Origin: Nelumbo lutea
Lineage: Eukaryota > Streptophyta > Magnoliopsida > Proteales > Nelumbonaceae
Length of the DNA stretch: 64,000 nucleotides
Assembly (NCBI GenBank): GCA_022828595.1
Contig: JAKGHH010000005.1
Coordinates: 54,121,655-54,185,654 of the forward strand
Direction: 5' to 3'
Shown: piece by piece, positions 23,219-35,980 of the stretch
Position numbering within the stretch: the first letter of the stretch is position 1
Layout of the letters: every line of letters starts with the position of its first letter
Notes under the pieces: model-generated
Seen by the model: only the letters and a program-made list of their open reading frames with translations
What the model was told of the DNA's origin: nothing
Database searches by the model: none
Made by a program: the position numbers and the translations under genes

Positions 23219-24830
23219 CATGCATTAAATAAAAAGATCATTTCGTAGGGTAATGTAATAACTAATATCTTTGTTTTTAAGCTTTATTCAAAAGTGATTC
23301 AATGTTGTAATTTCTTGACTATCTGTGGTATTAATACCCATGTGACTGGCCAGCCCTAAGGGGTCAACATTCCATCTGGGTGTCTCAACTCTCTACTCCA
23401 CGTGGTCAAACTTGTAGCTCATCAGTCATCACTGAGAAAAGAGAGGAAGGTAGAGATTCAGATCCATTTTAAGTAATCAAAACACTCTAGGGTTTATTAG
23501 GATTAATCTCCCCACTCAACTCCTATTGGTGGATGTGTAATTATCATGCAGCATGGACTTTATATATTAAGATTTTCAGCTGAAGGTCATTAAAGCCTGA
23601 ACCAAAAAGGTGTTAAACATCAAATCCTCTCCACATCAATAGATTCCGACTATAAAAAGACATAAAAAAAATATCATCAATCAAACCATTTAATCCATTC
23701 AAACAACTAATTTGACAAGGACAAAAGTTATACAAATATAATTTTCATGCTCAAACCCAAGAATTGAATGAGATTAATCACCTTAAAACTAAAACCTTAG
23801 CTGTCTTCATCCAGTGTTGGAATGTTAATGGTCCATGCCTCTCTCTCTCATACACACACATAAATGACTATGTTTCTATGAACAAAGAGAGATGGACTCC
23901 GAATCCACTTCCCACTTAGCTATTGCTAATCTGCTTGGTGGTTATATATAAGAAGATGAGGAGATTAGAGGAAAGATTGAAGAAAGAAAGTTGAACACGT
24001 GGCTAGCCTAGACATGTAAAATAGAACCCTATCTTTACTAAATCAAATACCCCCAAAAAATCTTTACTATAAATCTTATAGATTTCCTCACAATTAATGC
24101 CAAAAGGTGCCCCAAGTAGTATTTGAATATCCTAATTGCTTGTTTCGCAAGGCCCTTCATCCCCTAACATAAACCCTTTTTGAATGTGATTAAATACTAC
24201 TAAGATCTATACCTGCCACTTAGCACTCTATTTAGAATTATAATCCTCTAATCGGCTTAGCTTCTTACCTACTTAGATATGAATCATTTTATTATGACGC
24301 AGAAATTTTAGATGAGTTATTATTAATCAGTTCAAAATGGGTTGCAGAAATTCTGAAAATTGAATATGATCGTTCTCTATGGAATTTTTGTGGTAGCAAA
24401 ATGAACTTGATGTTGGGACTATTCTACTACATTTTTATAACTGAGGACAAATTGAATTAGAGATAGAATTGCAGAGGCAACCGACAATATATATCATCTC
24501 ATCTTTGTGAAATGTGTTCTGCTCTGTCATTTTGGGCTTTATTTTTTGTAGTTTGTCACTGTGGGCTTTTGAAGCATGCACACGGGGGTCTGACTTTTAG
24601 ATCCAGCTGATCCATTTGATGAGGTCCTTTTTAAACTGGTCAGGTTTGTTTTTTTGGGTGGTCATGTTAAATTTGCACCCCATATTGTGCTTTTCCCGAA
24701 TATCAATTCTTGGGTTTGTTGTTTTCAGATAACGAGTGAGAAAAAAAAGACCTATTTTTGCCAAAGTTAATGGTCTAAAATTGGCCACATGAAAAGAAGC
24801 AGCTGATGAAAGGCAAAGAAACGTAAAACC
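23215..24830. other. Intergenic DNA, no gene seen
   Basis: AT-rich sequence with short frames only and no recognisable domain. TCTCTCTCTC and CACACACAC words occur near 23840-23862. Confidence 0.4.
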
Positions 24831-24834
24831 TTTT

Positions 24835-25160
24835 TGAGTTGTCTCTTCAATTATTATCTGTTGAAAGTTCTACACAATCACCATCCAAAGCGTTCTAATA
24901 CTGCATTTTAATTTTCATTAAATTACAACTTATTCAAAAACCTTAGCTAACAGTTTAAGTTTTTAGGTTGAACAGTTTCTTGCTATGGTATCAGAGCCTG
25001 TTTAACCAAGTGATTTAATGTTTGATCTTCGTTGTTCCATTATAATTAATTAAATTTCAGTCTAAGGTATAGGTGGACTTGTGCTTATCGATGCTTTATA
25101 CCAAAATAAGCTTCTGTATAAGCTTTTAGGTTGAACGATTCCTCAATACCAAGTACACCA
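24835..25160 (+). repeat. Possible TRIM / Copia LTR-end remnant with primer-binding site
   Basis: TGGTATCAGAGCC (24986-24998), complementary to the initiator tRNA-Met 3' end, follows AGTTTAAGTTTTTAGGTTGAACAG. That upstream wording is typical of the 3' end of short plant LTRs. A second copy of the word block, AAGCTTTTAGGTTGAACGAT, lies at about 25121-25140, as expected for a second LTR of a miniature retrotransposon (TRIM). No gag or pol lies between. Full LTR ends were not found, so the call is tentative. Confidence 0.45.
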
Positions 25161-26180
25161 TTTATGACCAGCACAATTCTTATTCTTTTGCAATTTGCAT
25201 TATAAGAAAGCTAATTTCTCAAGCCTGATCATCAGTGGTAGGACATGAATGAATAATGTGGACTCAATTCTAGAATTATGAATTGTATCATCGCGAAGGA
25301 AAAAAATTCAAAGTTGTGGACGACATTATACGGTCCAATATCAGGAAAGAAGAATGTGTGGATGGGTGTACAAATTGGTCAGAAAATGCCTCCTCCAATC
25401 ACTATGTTGTGGGACTATGATGTCTCAAATGGGTATAAGTGTGCCCTAATCCGAAGCTAGTATGTCAACGTCCAGGGAAGAACATAGGGTACTATCTGGG
25501 TATCTCTCTATGGGCCATTCTTTGGAGACAAGAGTTCATAGATCCACTATAACGAGGCCCCTGGGGAGTGAGCAAAGCCAAAATATAGATAAATACATGG
25601 ACATATGATATGAATATGATAGATTGTGTTTGGTTATTGTAAATAGCCCAATGAATTTGAAATTTTACCTCCTAAATCATTGGGTGTTTGTAGGAATTTC
25701 CTGTGGATTTCAACATGGAGAATTTAGGGTGATTGATGGCTATAACTCGGTTGTTCTTTCTCTTGTTTTTCTTTTTCCTTTCTTACTTTTTGCCAATTAA
25801 GAGGAAGCATTTGCAAGAATGAGGGGTTCTAATTTAACAATTTTGAGTAGTCGAACATACTCCAAACACACAAAACTCGATCAATGGACAATGACCCATT
25901 ATAGATGCCTGAAATATTCCTCAATTCTCAAAGCTATATTTCATTATTTTGAACCCTTTTTAGCGTTTGAAGATTTATGGTTTATGGAGCCTGCTGCCGA
26001 CAGGATTGTTTATCACTGTAGCGTGATGCGTTTCTAAGCACGTCCAATCAAAGAAAGAAAACAAAAGCTGAAAATATTGTTTTTCACTCTTCGTCAAGCC
26101 CATTTTAAAACTTTTTTTTTTTGTGTGTGTGCAGGGCAAAGTTGAACAAGTAAAGAATTCCTTCCTCACTTTTAAGGAAT
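25161..26180. other. Intergenic DNA, no gene seen
   Basis: Short open frames occur (for example 25819-26037, plus) but show no domain. No structural RNA or promoter is recognised. Confidence 0.4.
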
Positions 26181-26182
26181 TC

Positions 26183-26306
26183 ACATCGGCGCCCCATAGT
26201 CCATCCCAGCCGTGTATTGAAAATCTCATGGCAAGTATGGGAGATATTCTCAATGCATACTGAGATATGCAAGTGAGGTGTGTTTTATGGGGTGCCAATC
26301 TGATCT
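26183..26306. mobile_element. Hairpin MITE-like element, GGCRCCCCATA arms
   Basis: The left arm ATCGGCGCCCCATA (from about 26184) pairs with TATGGGGTGCCAATCTG (about 26286-26302). Inside, the words TATTGAAAATCTC and GGGAGATATTCTCAATGCAT also pair, so the whole unit folds into an imperfect hairpin of about 120 bp. A related hairpin occurs at 29459-29605 with the same GGGGTGCC and GGGAGAT words. No coding capacity. Confidence 0.55.
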
Positions 26307-26998
26307 CCACTTTAAGTGAGACTCCTGATCATATATGATTGTCTTAGTCTTACTGTGATAATAACTAAAAATTCAACATTTGATTTAAATTAAGATAGCT
26401 CTATTGTTTCCAACTCAATAGTTGAAATACTGTTATCAATTTTAGGTTATTTATAAAAGATGGTTATTTATTTATTTTTTATTCCAAAATTTATTTCTGG
26501 TGGAGGGGTGGCCACCTTGCAATTTTATTCATCATTATCAAAAGAGATGACCCCAAAGTACTTAAAACCTTTACCATCTTAGGGCAAAGAAAGCAATAAC
26601 AAAATGGGTTTGTCCAATATCAGGATGACCCCAAAACAAGTGGGCAAACATTCCGTGAATAGATAAATGAAATAATTGTTTTAGGAGATGAAGCATTTGA
26701 TGATATGAATAGTTTGTAAACATGCTTTAGAAGAGCTAACTTACAATCCAACGACAATATCTTAAATTTCTAATCATATCCACTTTTTTTCCTGAATTTT
26801 GTTCATCAAGGAATCAAAGTTCTTGCATCTAGAAGACCTCTTACTAATCAGAGCGCCAAGGTAAACAAAAGGCAGACTACTTTTCTCTGTAAAACCTATT
26901 ACTTCATGAAGTAGCTGTTTAGTAAAAAATTAGAGAGACCAATGGGCCTATTGTTTGGTGAAAATTTTTGGAATTCACCTTTTTAAGAACTAATGTCA
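26307..26998. other. Intergenic DNA, no gene seen
   Basis: AT-rich sequence with no supported gene or repeat between two hairpin elements. Confidence 0.35.
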
Positions 26999-27001
26999 TA
27001 A

Positions 27002-27110
27002 AGCTATGTTTGGTTTGAAGAAAAATATAAGAAAACCTTTACAAATATTGTATAGTTTTTCCTGACTTTTCCTTCCTTTTCCTATCTTTTTCTTTAAACC
27101 AAACATAGCT
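27002..27110. mobile_element. MITE with perfect TIRs and TAA target duplication
   Basis: The element begins AGCTATGTTTGGTTT and ends AAACCAAACATAGCT, perfect inverted repeats of 15 bp with further pairing inward (GAAGAAAAA versus TTTTTCTTT). TAA flanks it on both sides (26999-27001 and 27111-27113). A 3-bp TWA target duplication plus short TIRs is the signature of Tourist-like (PIF/Harbinger) MITEs. At 109 bp it has no coding capacity. It shares the GCTATGTTT TIR with the element at 7855-7928. Confidence 0.8.
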
Positions 27111-27113
27111 TAA

Positions 27114-28385
27114 AAGTAGATGTATAATACCTAGAACGAAATTTAGTAATGTAGACCCTCTAATAGGATGGCATAAATCATCACCCACAATGTCCCAACA
27201 TCGCGAGCATAGCATGAATAACTTTGTCTACATGTAAATGTGTTGTCTACGTCCAAACTTTGTCTTATACTCTTATTGTGGATGGCGGTTTTTTTTTTTT
27301 ATATATAATTCTTCAATTCAATATTTACAAAAGTGACAAAAATGTGACTACTTGCTTTGGCCAATGATCTTGGCTCGAAATGCATGTGCCACTACAGTGA
27401 AGTGTGAGAATTGGAGGAACAAAGTAAAGGACCCATTTCGAATAGTCATTTCATTTACAAAATGTCAAGAAACTTGTATCAATAGGATAGGATTCCTAAT
27501 CTGACCTATCTAATTAAACAGGAAATCTGAACTTCTTATCTTTACGTTCAGACAGATTTACATGTTTAGAATAACTTTCTAATTTTCTTTCCCATTAGTG
27601 TAGACATTTTTGCTATCCAAGCTAGTGATAGTGCAGTTGCCAGGTAGTTCATCTACCAAACTTGACCAATCAGTATTTTCCAAGCTAAGCAAACAAAAAT
27701 GGATTGACATGCCAACTTCTAAATTACAAGTTGTGAGCCAAGGATCAATCAAATCAAACCCCAACTCCAACAAGTGTATATATTACAGAAAACACACTTG
27801 AAAAGTACTGGAGCTGGTTCAGACATTGTGGGTGGATAAATTGATGCAATGCCACGTCACCTTAAGGCTCATACTATACTAGTTACATTAGTGAATGACC
27901 CCATACTAAATACGGGGAATCAGTAATATTTATTAATATTTTAAATAATTATTAAAATTTTAAGAAATATTTATTTTAAAAATAGCTTTTCAATAATTAT
28001 TAGAATATGAATAGTTTTCTTTTGTTATGATATATAGAGAGTAAATGATTAATTAAGATTGATAGAATGTAGGCAAAAATGATTATTGCATTTTCTGCAT
28101 TATTTTAGGAATTGATTGAAAATGGCGGTAATGGGTTGTAGGCTTTAGCAATTTTTCAAAAAATATCACATGTCTAATTTTCCAGAAAAATGAAAAGGTC
28201 ATATGTGTGAATGTGGAGAGATGTAGCCTGGTAGTGGGTTGTGGGTTTTAACAAAATTTCTTAAAAATTATCACGTGTCTAACTTTCTAGAAAATGAAAA
28301 GGCCACTTGTCTAAATATGTCTAAATTTAAAAAAATTGCATGCTTGAATGGTGGGAACTGTAGCCTAAAAGCCTTTTTTTTAATA
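27114..28385. other. Intergenic DNA, no gene seen
   Basis: Short frames only. Two related segments occur at about 28130-28180 and 28235-28290 (GGGTTGT, GGCTTT or GGTTTT, AAAAT(A)TCAC, GTGTCTAA, TTCTAGAAAA words). They indicate a local imperfect duplication of roughly 105 bp spacing. Confidence 0.4.
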
Positions 28386-28386
28386 T

Positions 28387-28388
<2 letters not shown>

Positions 28389-28440
<52 letters not shown>
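28389..28440. repeat. (CATA)n/(TA)n microsatellite
   Basis: Three CATA units run into about 20 TA units. It is highly slippage-prone and unlikely to be functional. Confidence 0.9.
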
Positions 28441-28441
<1 letters not shown>

Positions 28442-29455
28442 ATTTGATGAATTTAGATTATGGAATCAAATAGAACCATTGATAACACGGCTTTGCACCT
28501 ATCTGTAATAAAATACATGAAACCCACACCAAAAATTTGAATAATTGTGAATTTATATATTTTATGAGTATTTATTATTATTGGTTCCACAACCAACCGA
28601 ACACATATTGAATTTTACTAATCCTATCTCACACTTGGAGATCATGACTTGTCATTTGTCAAGGTGGTACAGTTTGAACCTAATCCCTTAAGTCATCACT
28701 AGTTAATGTGTCATGTTCTGGACCAACACAGCTAGAGTCCCACTAAAACATGTCTGCACCATCCTTCATATCTGGCATATAAATGGGCTATTCTGTGTGT
28801 ATATAGCTAGCGGTCACATGGTGGCTCCCATTCTGACCCAAGAGTTTTGCTTGGCAGACATTTCTACATATTCTTTATTTCCTTATGGAATGTAAGGTCA
28901 CGACCCAAAATACATTTCAAAAAGTAAATATTTATTCTTGAAAAAAACAATTAATTTGCACATTTAACCACTAACTTTACTACATAATGACCACCTTAAA
29001 ATTTTATTAGCTATTGTCAAAAGAAGGGAAAGTAGATACAATGATGCATCCCGCCTTGCCATGTGGCCAAAAAGTACAAATCTCTGTCAAAAGTTGAAAG
29101 GATGTACTTAGACAGAATTTGTGAAGAATTTTCCTTCAACTTTCTATTTTCTAACCAAACATAAAAATGTTAAAGAGTTCCAGAGAAAGTTCCAAAAGCA
29201 AAGGCTGAAGGGTAAAGAATCAACCGATCATATTTCTTCATTTCTAGTCATAAAAAGCATTAAGTAGGGCCTGTTCAATGTACAAAACTTGTCTACGGCT
29301 CGTGCTTAGGACCCATGCAAAACTCAGATGAGATATTAACCAAACTGAAGGAATGGCCCAGTCAATTGGGTCGAACCAAAGCAGTCTGATGTACAAAGAT
29401 AGGTCCCACAAAGTATGAACAAGGTTCAAAGTATTGAGTTTACATCTGCACTCTA
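28441..29455. other. Intergenic DNA, no gene seen
   Basis: No domain-bearing frame. CTAACCAAACATAAAAA near 29151 echoes the MITE terminal word but lacks a partner. Confidence 0.35.
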
Positions 29456-29458
29456 CAA

Positions 29459-29605
29459 GGTGGTGTCCCACAATGTTCCACACCCCATCCCTGCCATGTA
29501 TTCAGAACATCTCCCGATGATAATACTAGATTCGATGATGTCATCATTGGGAGATGTTCCCATACAAGGAGGGGATGCAGTGTGGGACGTTGTGGGGCAC
29601 CCCGT
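29459..29605. mobile_element. Long hairpin MITE-like element
   Basis: The left arm (29462-29524) runs GGTGTCCCACAATGTTCCAC, then CCATCCCTGCCATGTAT, then GAACATCTCCCGATGAT. It pairs with the right arm (29541-29601), which reads ATCATTGGGAGATGTTC, then ATACAAGGAGGGGATGC, then GTGGGACGTTGTGGGGCACC. Roughly 60-bp arms with a loop of about 16 bases form a strong foldback. The outer words GGGGCACC and GGGAGAT recur in the hairpin at 26183-26306, supporting a shared element family. Open frames on both strands here are a consequence of the palindrome. Confidence 0.6.
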
Positions 29606-32600
29606 CATGGGGCGCAGAACTGACTCCCAAAGTTTCGGCACAGGCTGATATGCTGGTTGGGTGTATTAGCCTGTATCGATGTTTTTTTATGTTTTATTTT
29701 TTTTAGATCAGTTCAGAGGGATTGATTTAAGTCTCAGCTATTCTCTGAATCATGATCGGACCCGCTACAACCCCTATAGGGGCTTATCAAAAAGCTACCA
29801 GCATGATACCTATCAGTCGATACAGTACGAGCAGATACTCTGAACCTTGAATATGAGCATTAGGTACCTTCTATTCCCTCCTTGCCACCTATTTCCAGTT
29901 CATCTACTCGTTGAGAAGATAGCCTTTGTAGAAAACAATGGACCCTACCTTAAAAGCTTGCAAATCTTGAGGCTGTATGCTCACCAGTCACCACAACCTT
30001 CAGTTTTCATAGCTGAGATCGATTCTGGCAGGAGGTTGGCCTGTAATAATGTTTAACCACAAATCTTTATCATTGTAAGGGCCCAGGTTTCCTAGTCGAG
30101 TAGTCTTCCTCATTGTGGTAATATCATGGGCCCATCTTTCTTAAAACCGAACGCCTCCTAATTTTGCCAGTACGTATTAAGGATAACATTGTCAAAGTCT
30201 TTGTTGAAATTTTTGGATTTTATCCATTTATTTTCCCAGAAGCTCAAATTTAGTACCAATTATAAATTTTAAAAACGTTTCATAAAATAGTAAAAATACT
30301 AAAAATAACATAAAAATGAGTTTGTCAAAGTTAATTAAAATTCCAAAATTGCAAAAAAAGGGTCCAACATGGACAAAATCCCTGTGAGTTAAAACCATGT
30401 CTCTGCTATCCTTTTTTCAATATTGATTTTTCTACTTTAACATCTGGTATTGCTCAAATAAAGCTCAAATTTATCATGGATTATAGAGTTTAGATGGAGT
30501 AGGAAAATAAAGTGCTCAACCCAGAGGGTCCCCTATAAGATAAATAGTCTGGATTTGCCACATCATCCCTCCACTTTGCAATGGCAGCAGCAGCAACAAC
30601 AACAATAATGACAAAAATAAACCCTCCAACAGTTTGTTGACATTAGTGGTGTAACTGGTCTAATATCCTTCTTGAATAATTAAAAATCCAAATAAGTTAT
30701 AACATACTAACATACAAATAACCCAATTTTGACAGAATAAGGAGGAGAAACTAAAATTGAAGGGGAGAGCAAAGGGAAAGGATGTTTAGAATTTCTTTGT
30801 TCACTTCTTTTCTATGTACAACCAATTTTCCATGTAAATGGATGAACAGGTCAATCTTGTCTTCCATTACCCCATAGCCTAGCAGTGGTGCTATGTTGAC
30901 AAGTAGACCTGCACATGGGCTGGGCTTCTGGCTTGGTCCATGATTTATACTGTTCCATGCTCAGGCTTCAGGCAAGGCCCACAAATTTTGGCAAAAGTTC
31001 AACCCGAGCTCAGGTGCCAAGGGGAGTAACTTGGAGTATGGGCCAAGGTTGGGCCAAAGTCCAGACCAATTGTGCAGGGAGTCCAAGTTATCAAGGACCA
31101 TGACAATCAAGCCAAGGATTTCTAGATTGAGACTAGCATAATCTCAAGCTGTGTTTGACTTAGGCCCAGAAAATATTAAGCTTCTGGTTTATTTGATTAG
31201 ATTATGCATGTGTGTTTGTGTGTGCATGCTTAGAAAAAGTTTGCCCTTAACTAGCTTAAATTCTATTTCAAGCTAAAAGATTGTAGCCCATAACAGGCCC
31301 ATTTATGGATCTAGCCCATTGGATGTGGCTTTTCCTGTGGTAATAACACTGCCCACTGAAATATTAACAGGGAAGGGAAGACTGCCTTTTACTCATGTGG
31401 CTAGAAAATGGATGAATGGCAAAAACATAGATGCATTGAAGAACCATCTATTTGAAAATTGAAATAAATATAATATGCATATCATCACTGAGATGGTTAA
31501 TAAAAGAACCAGGGAAGAGATTAATTTAACATCAAAATGGGGGAAAAAGGAAGAAAAACAAGGAAAGCCAAATGCTATAAAGAATCAGTCTCTTTTGGGT
31601 TTTCCTATATCTTTTTTATCCAGGGGCAGATGATGTTTGGCCTATCCAAAACGTCCATTTGTCGAGGGAACATCTTAATTAAGTTGCCTATTTGGAGAAG
31701 ATGGGCAAAACCCACACCAGTTAGGCCTACATCAGTTTTAAATAGATTGGATCCAAATTGAACTCCCACCCAACCCAATTAAGGAGATAGAGGTTTGGTT
31801 TGTTTATTTAGGGGGTTTTTGGTCTCTGGTTTTGATTGTTTTTCATTTGATTCTGGTTTTAGGAGTGCAAATTGGGTCGGGTCGGGTTGGCAATTTTGTG
31901 AAAATTTCAATGGGCCGGAAGCCCAACAAGAGCTCCTTTGAATTTTAAAAATTGCTTAATACTAATATACTACCCAAGTTGCATCTCCGGTTCAAGTAGG
32001 AGAGTCTTTGTGATGGACACATGTTTGGACTTGGGTGAGCATTCTTAGCCCCAAATGGCCCAGACCGCAAATGTTTGGACTTGGGTGTACGTCGAGTCCA
32101 GACCTGACCCAAAGTGTATGGGTCGAGTATTAACGTGGTAAGCCCATTATCCGAAAGTACTAAGCCCAGCCTGATCTAGTCTATATGATCGGTCGGTTTA
32201 TTCCTCTTTCATCCACGTCGAGGACGACCCACGACCACGACCACGAGGAGAAACCGAAAGGTAATTATCTCTTTGTCTTTGTCTGTCTGTATCGAGTCTG
32301 GATCGCTCCTTACAGAGCGCACCTCACTCGGGCCTCACAGACCCACCCCACCATGATTAGGACCATTTCAGTACTTCGTGTGAGGTGCTCTTTGGAAAGA
32401 GCAGACCCAATTCATCTGTATTAGAGAAGAATATCTAAGGTGGCATTTGATAAATCTTAAAATTCAGATCTGAAAAGTTAAAAAGATATTAAATATGTCT
32501 GAAATCTAAAAAAAGGTATAGTTGTTTTTCTACTTTTTTGAGGACCAAAATCTATAAGTTTGTTTGTGTTAGATCAATCCTTTACCATCTGAAATTTATT

Positions 32601-33020
32601 GATTTTACTATTTTACCCTTAAAACATACAATTTGAAAAATGTTGAATTCAATTTACATTATCTCGTAAAAAATAATTTTCAACCTCAAAATAATATTGA
32701 AACAATACAAATAAAAAATAAATTAGTAATTATCAATTAATAAATAAATTGATTAAAATTAAAAAAATAATTAATGAAGTAATTAAAAATTACTAGTTAA
32801 TAAAAATTATTAATAATTAATAAATAACACAAGTAAATTTAATAAAAAAATAATTAATGTTTATTAAAAAATATTTAAATAATTAATAAAAATAATTTAT
32901 AATTAATAATTAATAAAAGCATTCTTATTTATTCACCAAACCACCACTACTGCTTGTTGCAGCGATGGTGGCGAGAAGACAGGGGGAGAGAGAAGATAGC
33001 AGCAGTGGCAATGGTGGGAA
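29606..33020. other. Intergenic DNA, no gene seen
   Basis: Long non-coding stretch. It contains CAGCAGCAGCAACAACAACAA (about 30587-30605), GGGCTGGGCTT-type low complexity near 30915, GGGTCGGGTCGGG near 31876, and AT-rich TAATTAATAA tracts at 32700-32920. Frames such as 32185-32424 (plus) have no domain. Confidence 0.4.
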
Positions 33021-33023
33021 GAC

Positions 33024-33024
<1 letters not shown>

Positions 33025-33056
<32 letters not shown>

Positions 33057-33140
33057 GTTACAAGTTGCAGTGACAATGGCAAGAAGATCGGGCGCAGAGA
33101 GAGAGAGAGACTGAGATAGAGACAGAGAGACAGAGAGGTT
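33025..33140. repeat. (GA)n microsatellites
   Basis: GAGAGAGA runs occur at about 33025-33054, 33095-33110 and 33120-33138, separated by a repeated CAAGTTGCAGTGACAATGGC-like phrase also seen near 32955-33015 in diverged form (GCAGCGATGGTGGCGAGAAG). It is a simple-sequence cluster with local duplication. Confidence 0.75.
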
Positions 33141-34900
33141 GAATGTTTAGGTTTTCTGGGTTTGGGGGTATCAGGGGTAACTCGGGTCATTTACAAAAAA
33201 TTTTAAAGATATTTTGGACATTGGACCAACTCTGAAACGTGTCTGAGCGTGTTAAGAGCTGGCCTAAGTTTATGATTTTCAGATTTGAAAATCAGTTTCA
33301 GACCTAATTTAAGAGGTACAACCAAACAAAGGGTAAAGTCTGAAAAATAGCATTTTCAAATTCAAACCTTAAAAAGTGCAATCAAACACAACTAAGTATC
33401 TAACAATTTTGGGGATTCCGTCCGGCTTCGTGGCACTATCTCTGTCTTTGCCGCACTACATTGTCTCCATCCAAGATGCACAAAACTTTCTGCATGCACC
33501 AATAAAAAGAGAACACGTCATATAAAGATGTCAGATGCATTTCAACTAACGGAGTCCAGACCTTAACGGACATCTAGACTCCAAAAACTATTAAATTTTG
33601 TTAAACCTGCCCAATCTCCTTTTGACTGTACTCTCTCTCTCTCTCTCTCCCCATTTCTTCTTCTCTCTTGCGCCGAATCAACAACCTAACCTTTTAATCG
33701 GTGCCGCCGCTGCAACTGATGATTGAACCACTGCTGCCACCGTCATTCTCAGACCGCAGGACAAAAATTGAACTCTCTCCCTATATTCCACTTGTATTTG
33801 ACTTTATAACTCTCTATCGTTGAATGAAATCCATTTACTTAACAAAAAAAATCACAAATGGATCCACATAAGTCACAAGTCACAAATCACAATTGTAGCA
33901 TAAATGAACTCTCAATAGAAGCATTGATATCAAGTATCATTCATTGAGAATCGATCAAGTCTTCAAGAAATCTGTTTTAAGCCAAATGCCAGTGATTAAT
34001 TTTTGTTGCTTTGTGATTTACGGGTCAGCAAGATTTTGCCACCTCATGTGGCTACTATCGAATAGGATGAAGTAATTAATTTGATGGCACTTGTGGCAAT
34101 TGATATGTTAACATGAGATAATGTAGCTGAAATATTTCATTTCTCAGAAAAAAATGTTTGACTTGAAACGAAAATACTGATTAAAGCATGTTTTTCTTTT
34201 TTTTTTTTACTCAAGAGTCATCATGCTGAGTTAAAAAAAAAAATGAAAATTTTTTATCAATCTTGAAGCTGGCCTTTTCTTTTTTCTTTTCTGGTAGATT
34301 CGTCTGCCTTGTCAGTTTAGTGATATATAATCACCTCCCCACCTTTAGGGATTTGAATTTACTTCTATTTGCTCAATGGAATCCTACTTGTCATCAAAGA
34401 ATTGGAATGAATGTTCTTGAAACATTGAATCCACACCATGTATTGATGAAAGAAACAACTGAAACTGAATTGCAACAATAGAGAAGAGAGAGATTCAATC
34501 TTCAGGGCTGTTTTTGTTTGAAGTTACAAGGTTATGGATACAAAATGAATATGTCATCCATACATGATTCACCTTCTCGATTCATCAAAAATGAAAAAAA
34601 AAAAACACTACTCTACAATCAACCTGTTATCATTTTTCATTCCTTTTTCCCCTCTATTTACACATGGCACAAATACCTCCAACACATCTCCCCTCTCCCA
34701 ATACAATAACATAAATCAAAGAAAGTCCTCCTAAACGTGTTTTTTCCCCAATGTGAATGAATATATATGCAGTTTTTTCTCTTAAATGCTGACCCAATTC
34801 GAACATAGAACTAAAGTCGCCAATGACCAAGAGCACATGCCTCTTCAACCACCAAGCCACTTATCACTTTTTGATAATAAAAGAAATACACTAACCTATA
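33141..34900. other. Intergenic DNA, no gene seen
   Basis: A (CT)n tract lies at about 33630-33648. No domain-bearing open frame is present. Poly-T and poly-A runs occur at 34198-34210 and 34230-34242. Confidence 0.4.
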
Positions 34901-35880
34901 AACAATATATACTAATATTCAACAACTTCAACTATAAATTAAAAAAAAAAATTAATTAGTATTTTATGAACAATGGAATGAATAATTTATCAAATTTACA
35001 TATATACCAAAAAATGATTTTTAATTTCAAGAAGTTTATACAAATAAAATTATCATTAATAGAATAATTATTTTAATACTTAAAATTTATAAATTTGCAC
35101 ATTATTTGTATATTCATTTTTCTTATAAATTATGAATTAATATTTTACTTTTCATTAAATAATACATTTACTATTTAAAAAATAAAAATATTATTTAGAA
35201 AATATTTGAGAATATAACATAAATTGAATTGGTCAATTATACTAATCTACATTTATATAAAAATAAAATAATTTTATATTTTAAAATTTTATAAAATAAA
35301 AATTTTAATAATAGAATAATTATTTTAGTAATTAAAATTTATGATTTTTTATAGATTTGATATATCTTCAAAATTTTATTAAATTTGATATACTTTAAGT
35401 TAAATTTATATATTTTTTTATAAATTATAAATTATTACTTTATATTTTATAATAACATATTTATTTTTTAAAAAATGAAAATATTGTTTAACAAACATTT
35501 GAGAATTGATTTTTTTTGTTAATGTTAAAAAGTAAAAATAATAAAATAAAAATATTGATATAGTAGTTCAAATAGAATAGTTGTATATATTTTGTATCTT
35601 AGACTTTAACATAAAATAAAATAATAATGGATTTGTGCATGTATTAATTTCTAAGAATCTATATAATATCTTAGATTCTTTATTGATGTATTAAAATTGC
35701 ATAATATTTAGTATCTCGCTATATTAATTATAATATATTTCTTTGTATATACCATTAAAATATAAAACTTCTATATATTTATATATTATTTATAATTATT
35801 TTGACATTAAACTTAATATTATTAATATATTTATAAAAATTTCTATCTATTATCCGTATTTATATCCAAATTATCCGATA
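34900..35880. repeat. Very AT-rich block with internal and distant repeats
   Basis: Nearly pure A/T for about 1 kb. The phrase AGAATAATTATTTTAATACT then TAAAATTTATAAATTTGCAC occurs at 35059-35100. A variant lies near 35310-35345, and a near-identical copy lies at 53259-53300, 18 kb away. This points to a dispersed AT-rich repeat and not merely random composition. No coding capacity. Confidence 0.6.
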
Positions 35881-35944
35881 ACGATACTGCTCTTGCTACT
35901 CCTCTCAAACACCTCTCAAACAACTACATTATTCCATGCTTAAT

Positions 35945-35958
35945 CCCTAACCCTAACT
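35945..35958 (+). promoter_or_regulatory. Telo-box (CCCTAACCCTAA)
   Basis: TCCCTAACCCTAAC lies about 25-35 bp upstream of the start of the small ORF at 35981. Interstitial telomere-repeat boxes of this type are common in 5' leaders and promoters of plant growth- and translation-related genes. Its position supports a real transcription start nearby. Confidence 0.5.
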
Positions 35959-35980
35959 CTTATACGAACGAAAATGGGGG

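Noticed and set aside
29785..29810. AAAAGCTACCAGCATGATACC resembling miR167
   Set aside because: Only about 15 of 21 positions match what I recall, and no pairing star strand is seen nearby.
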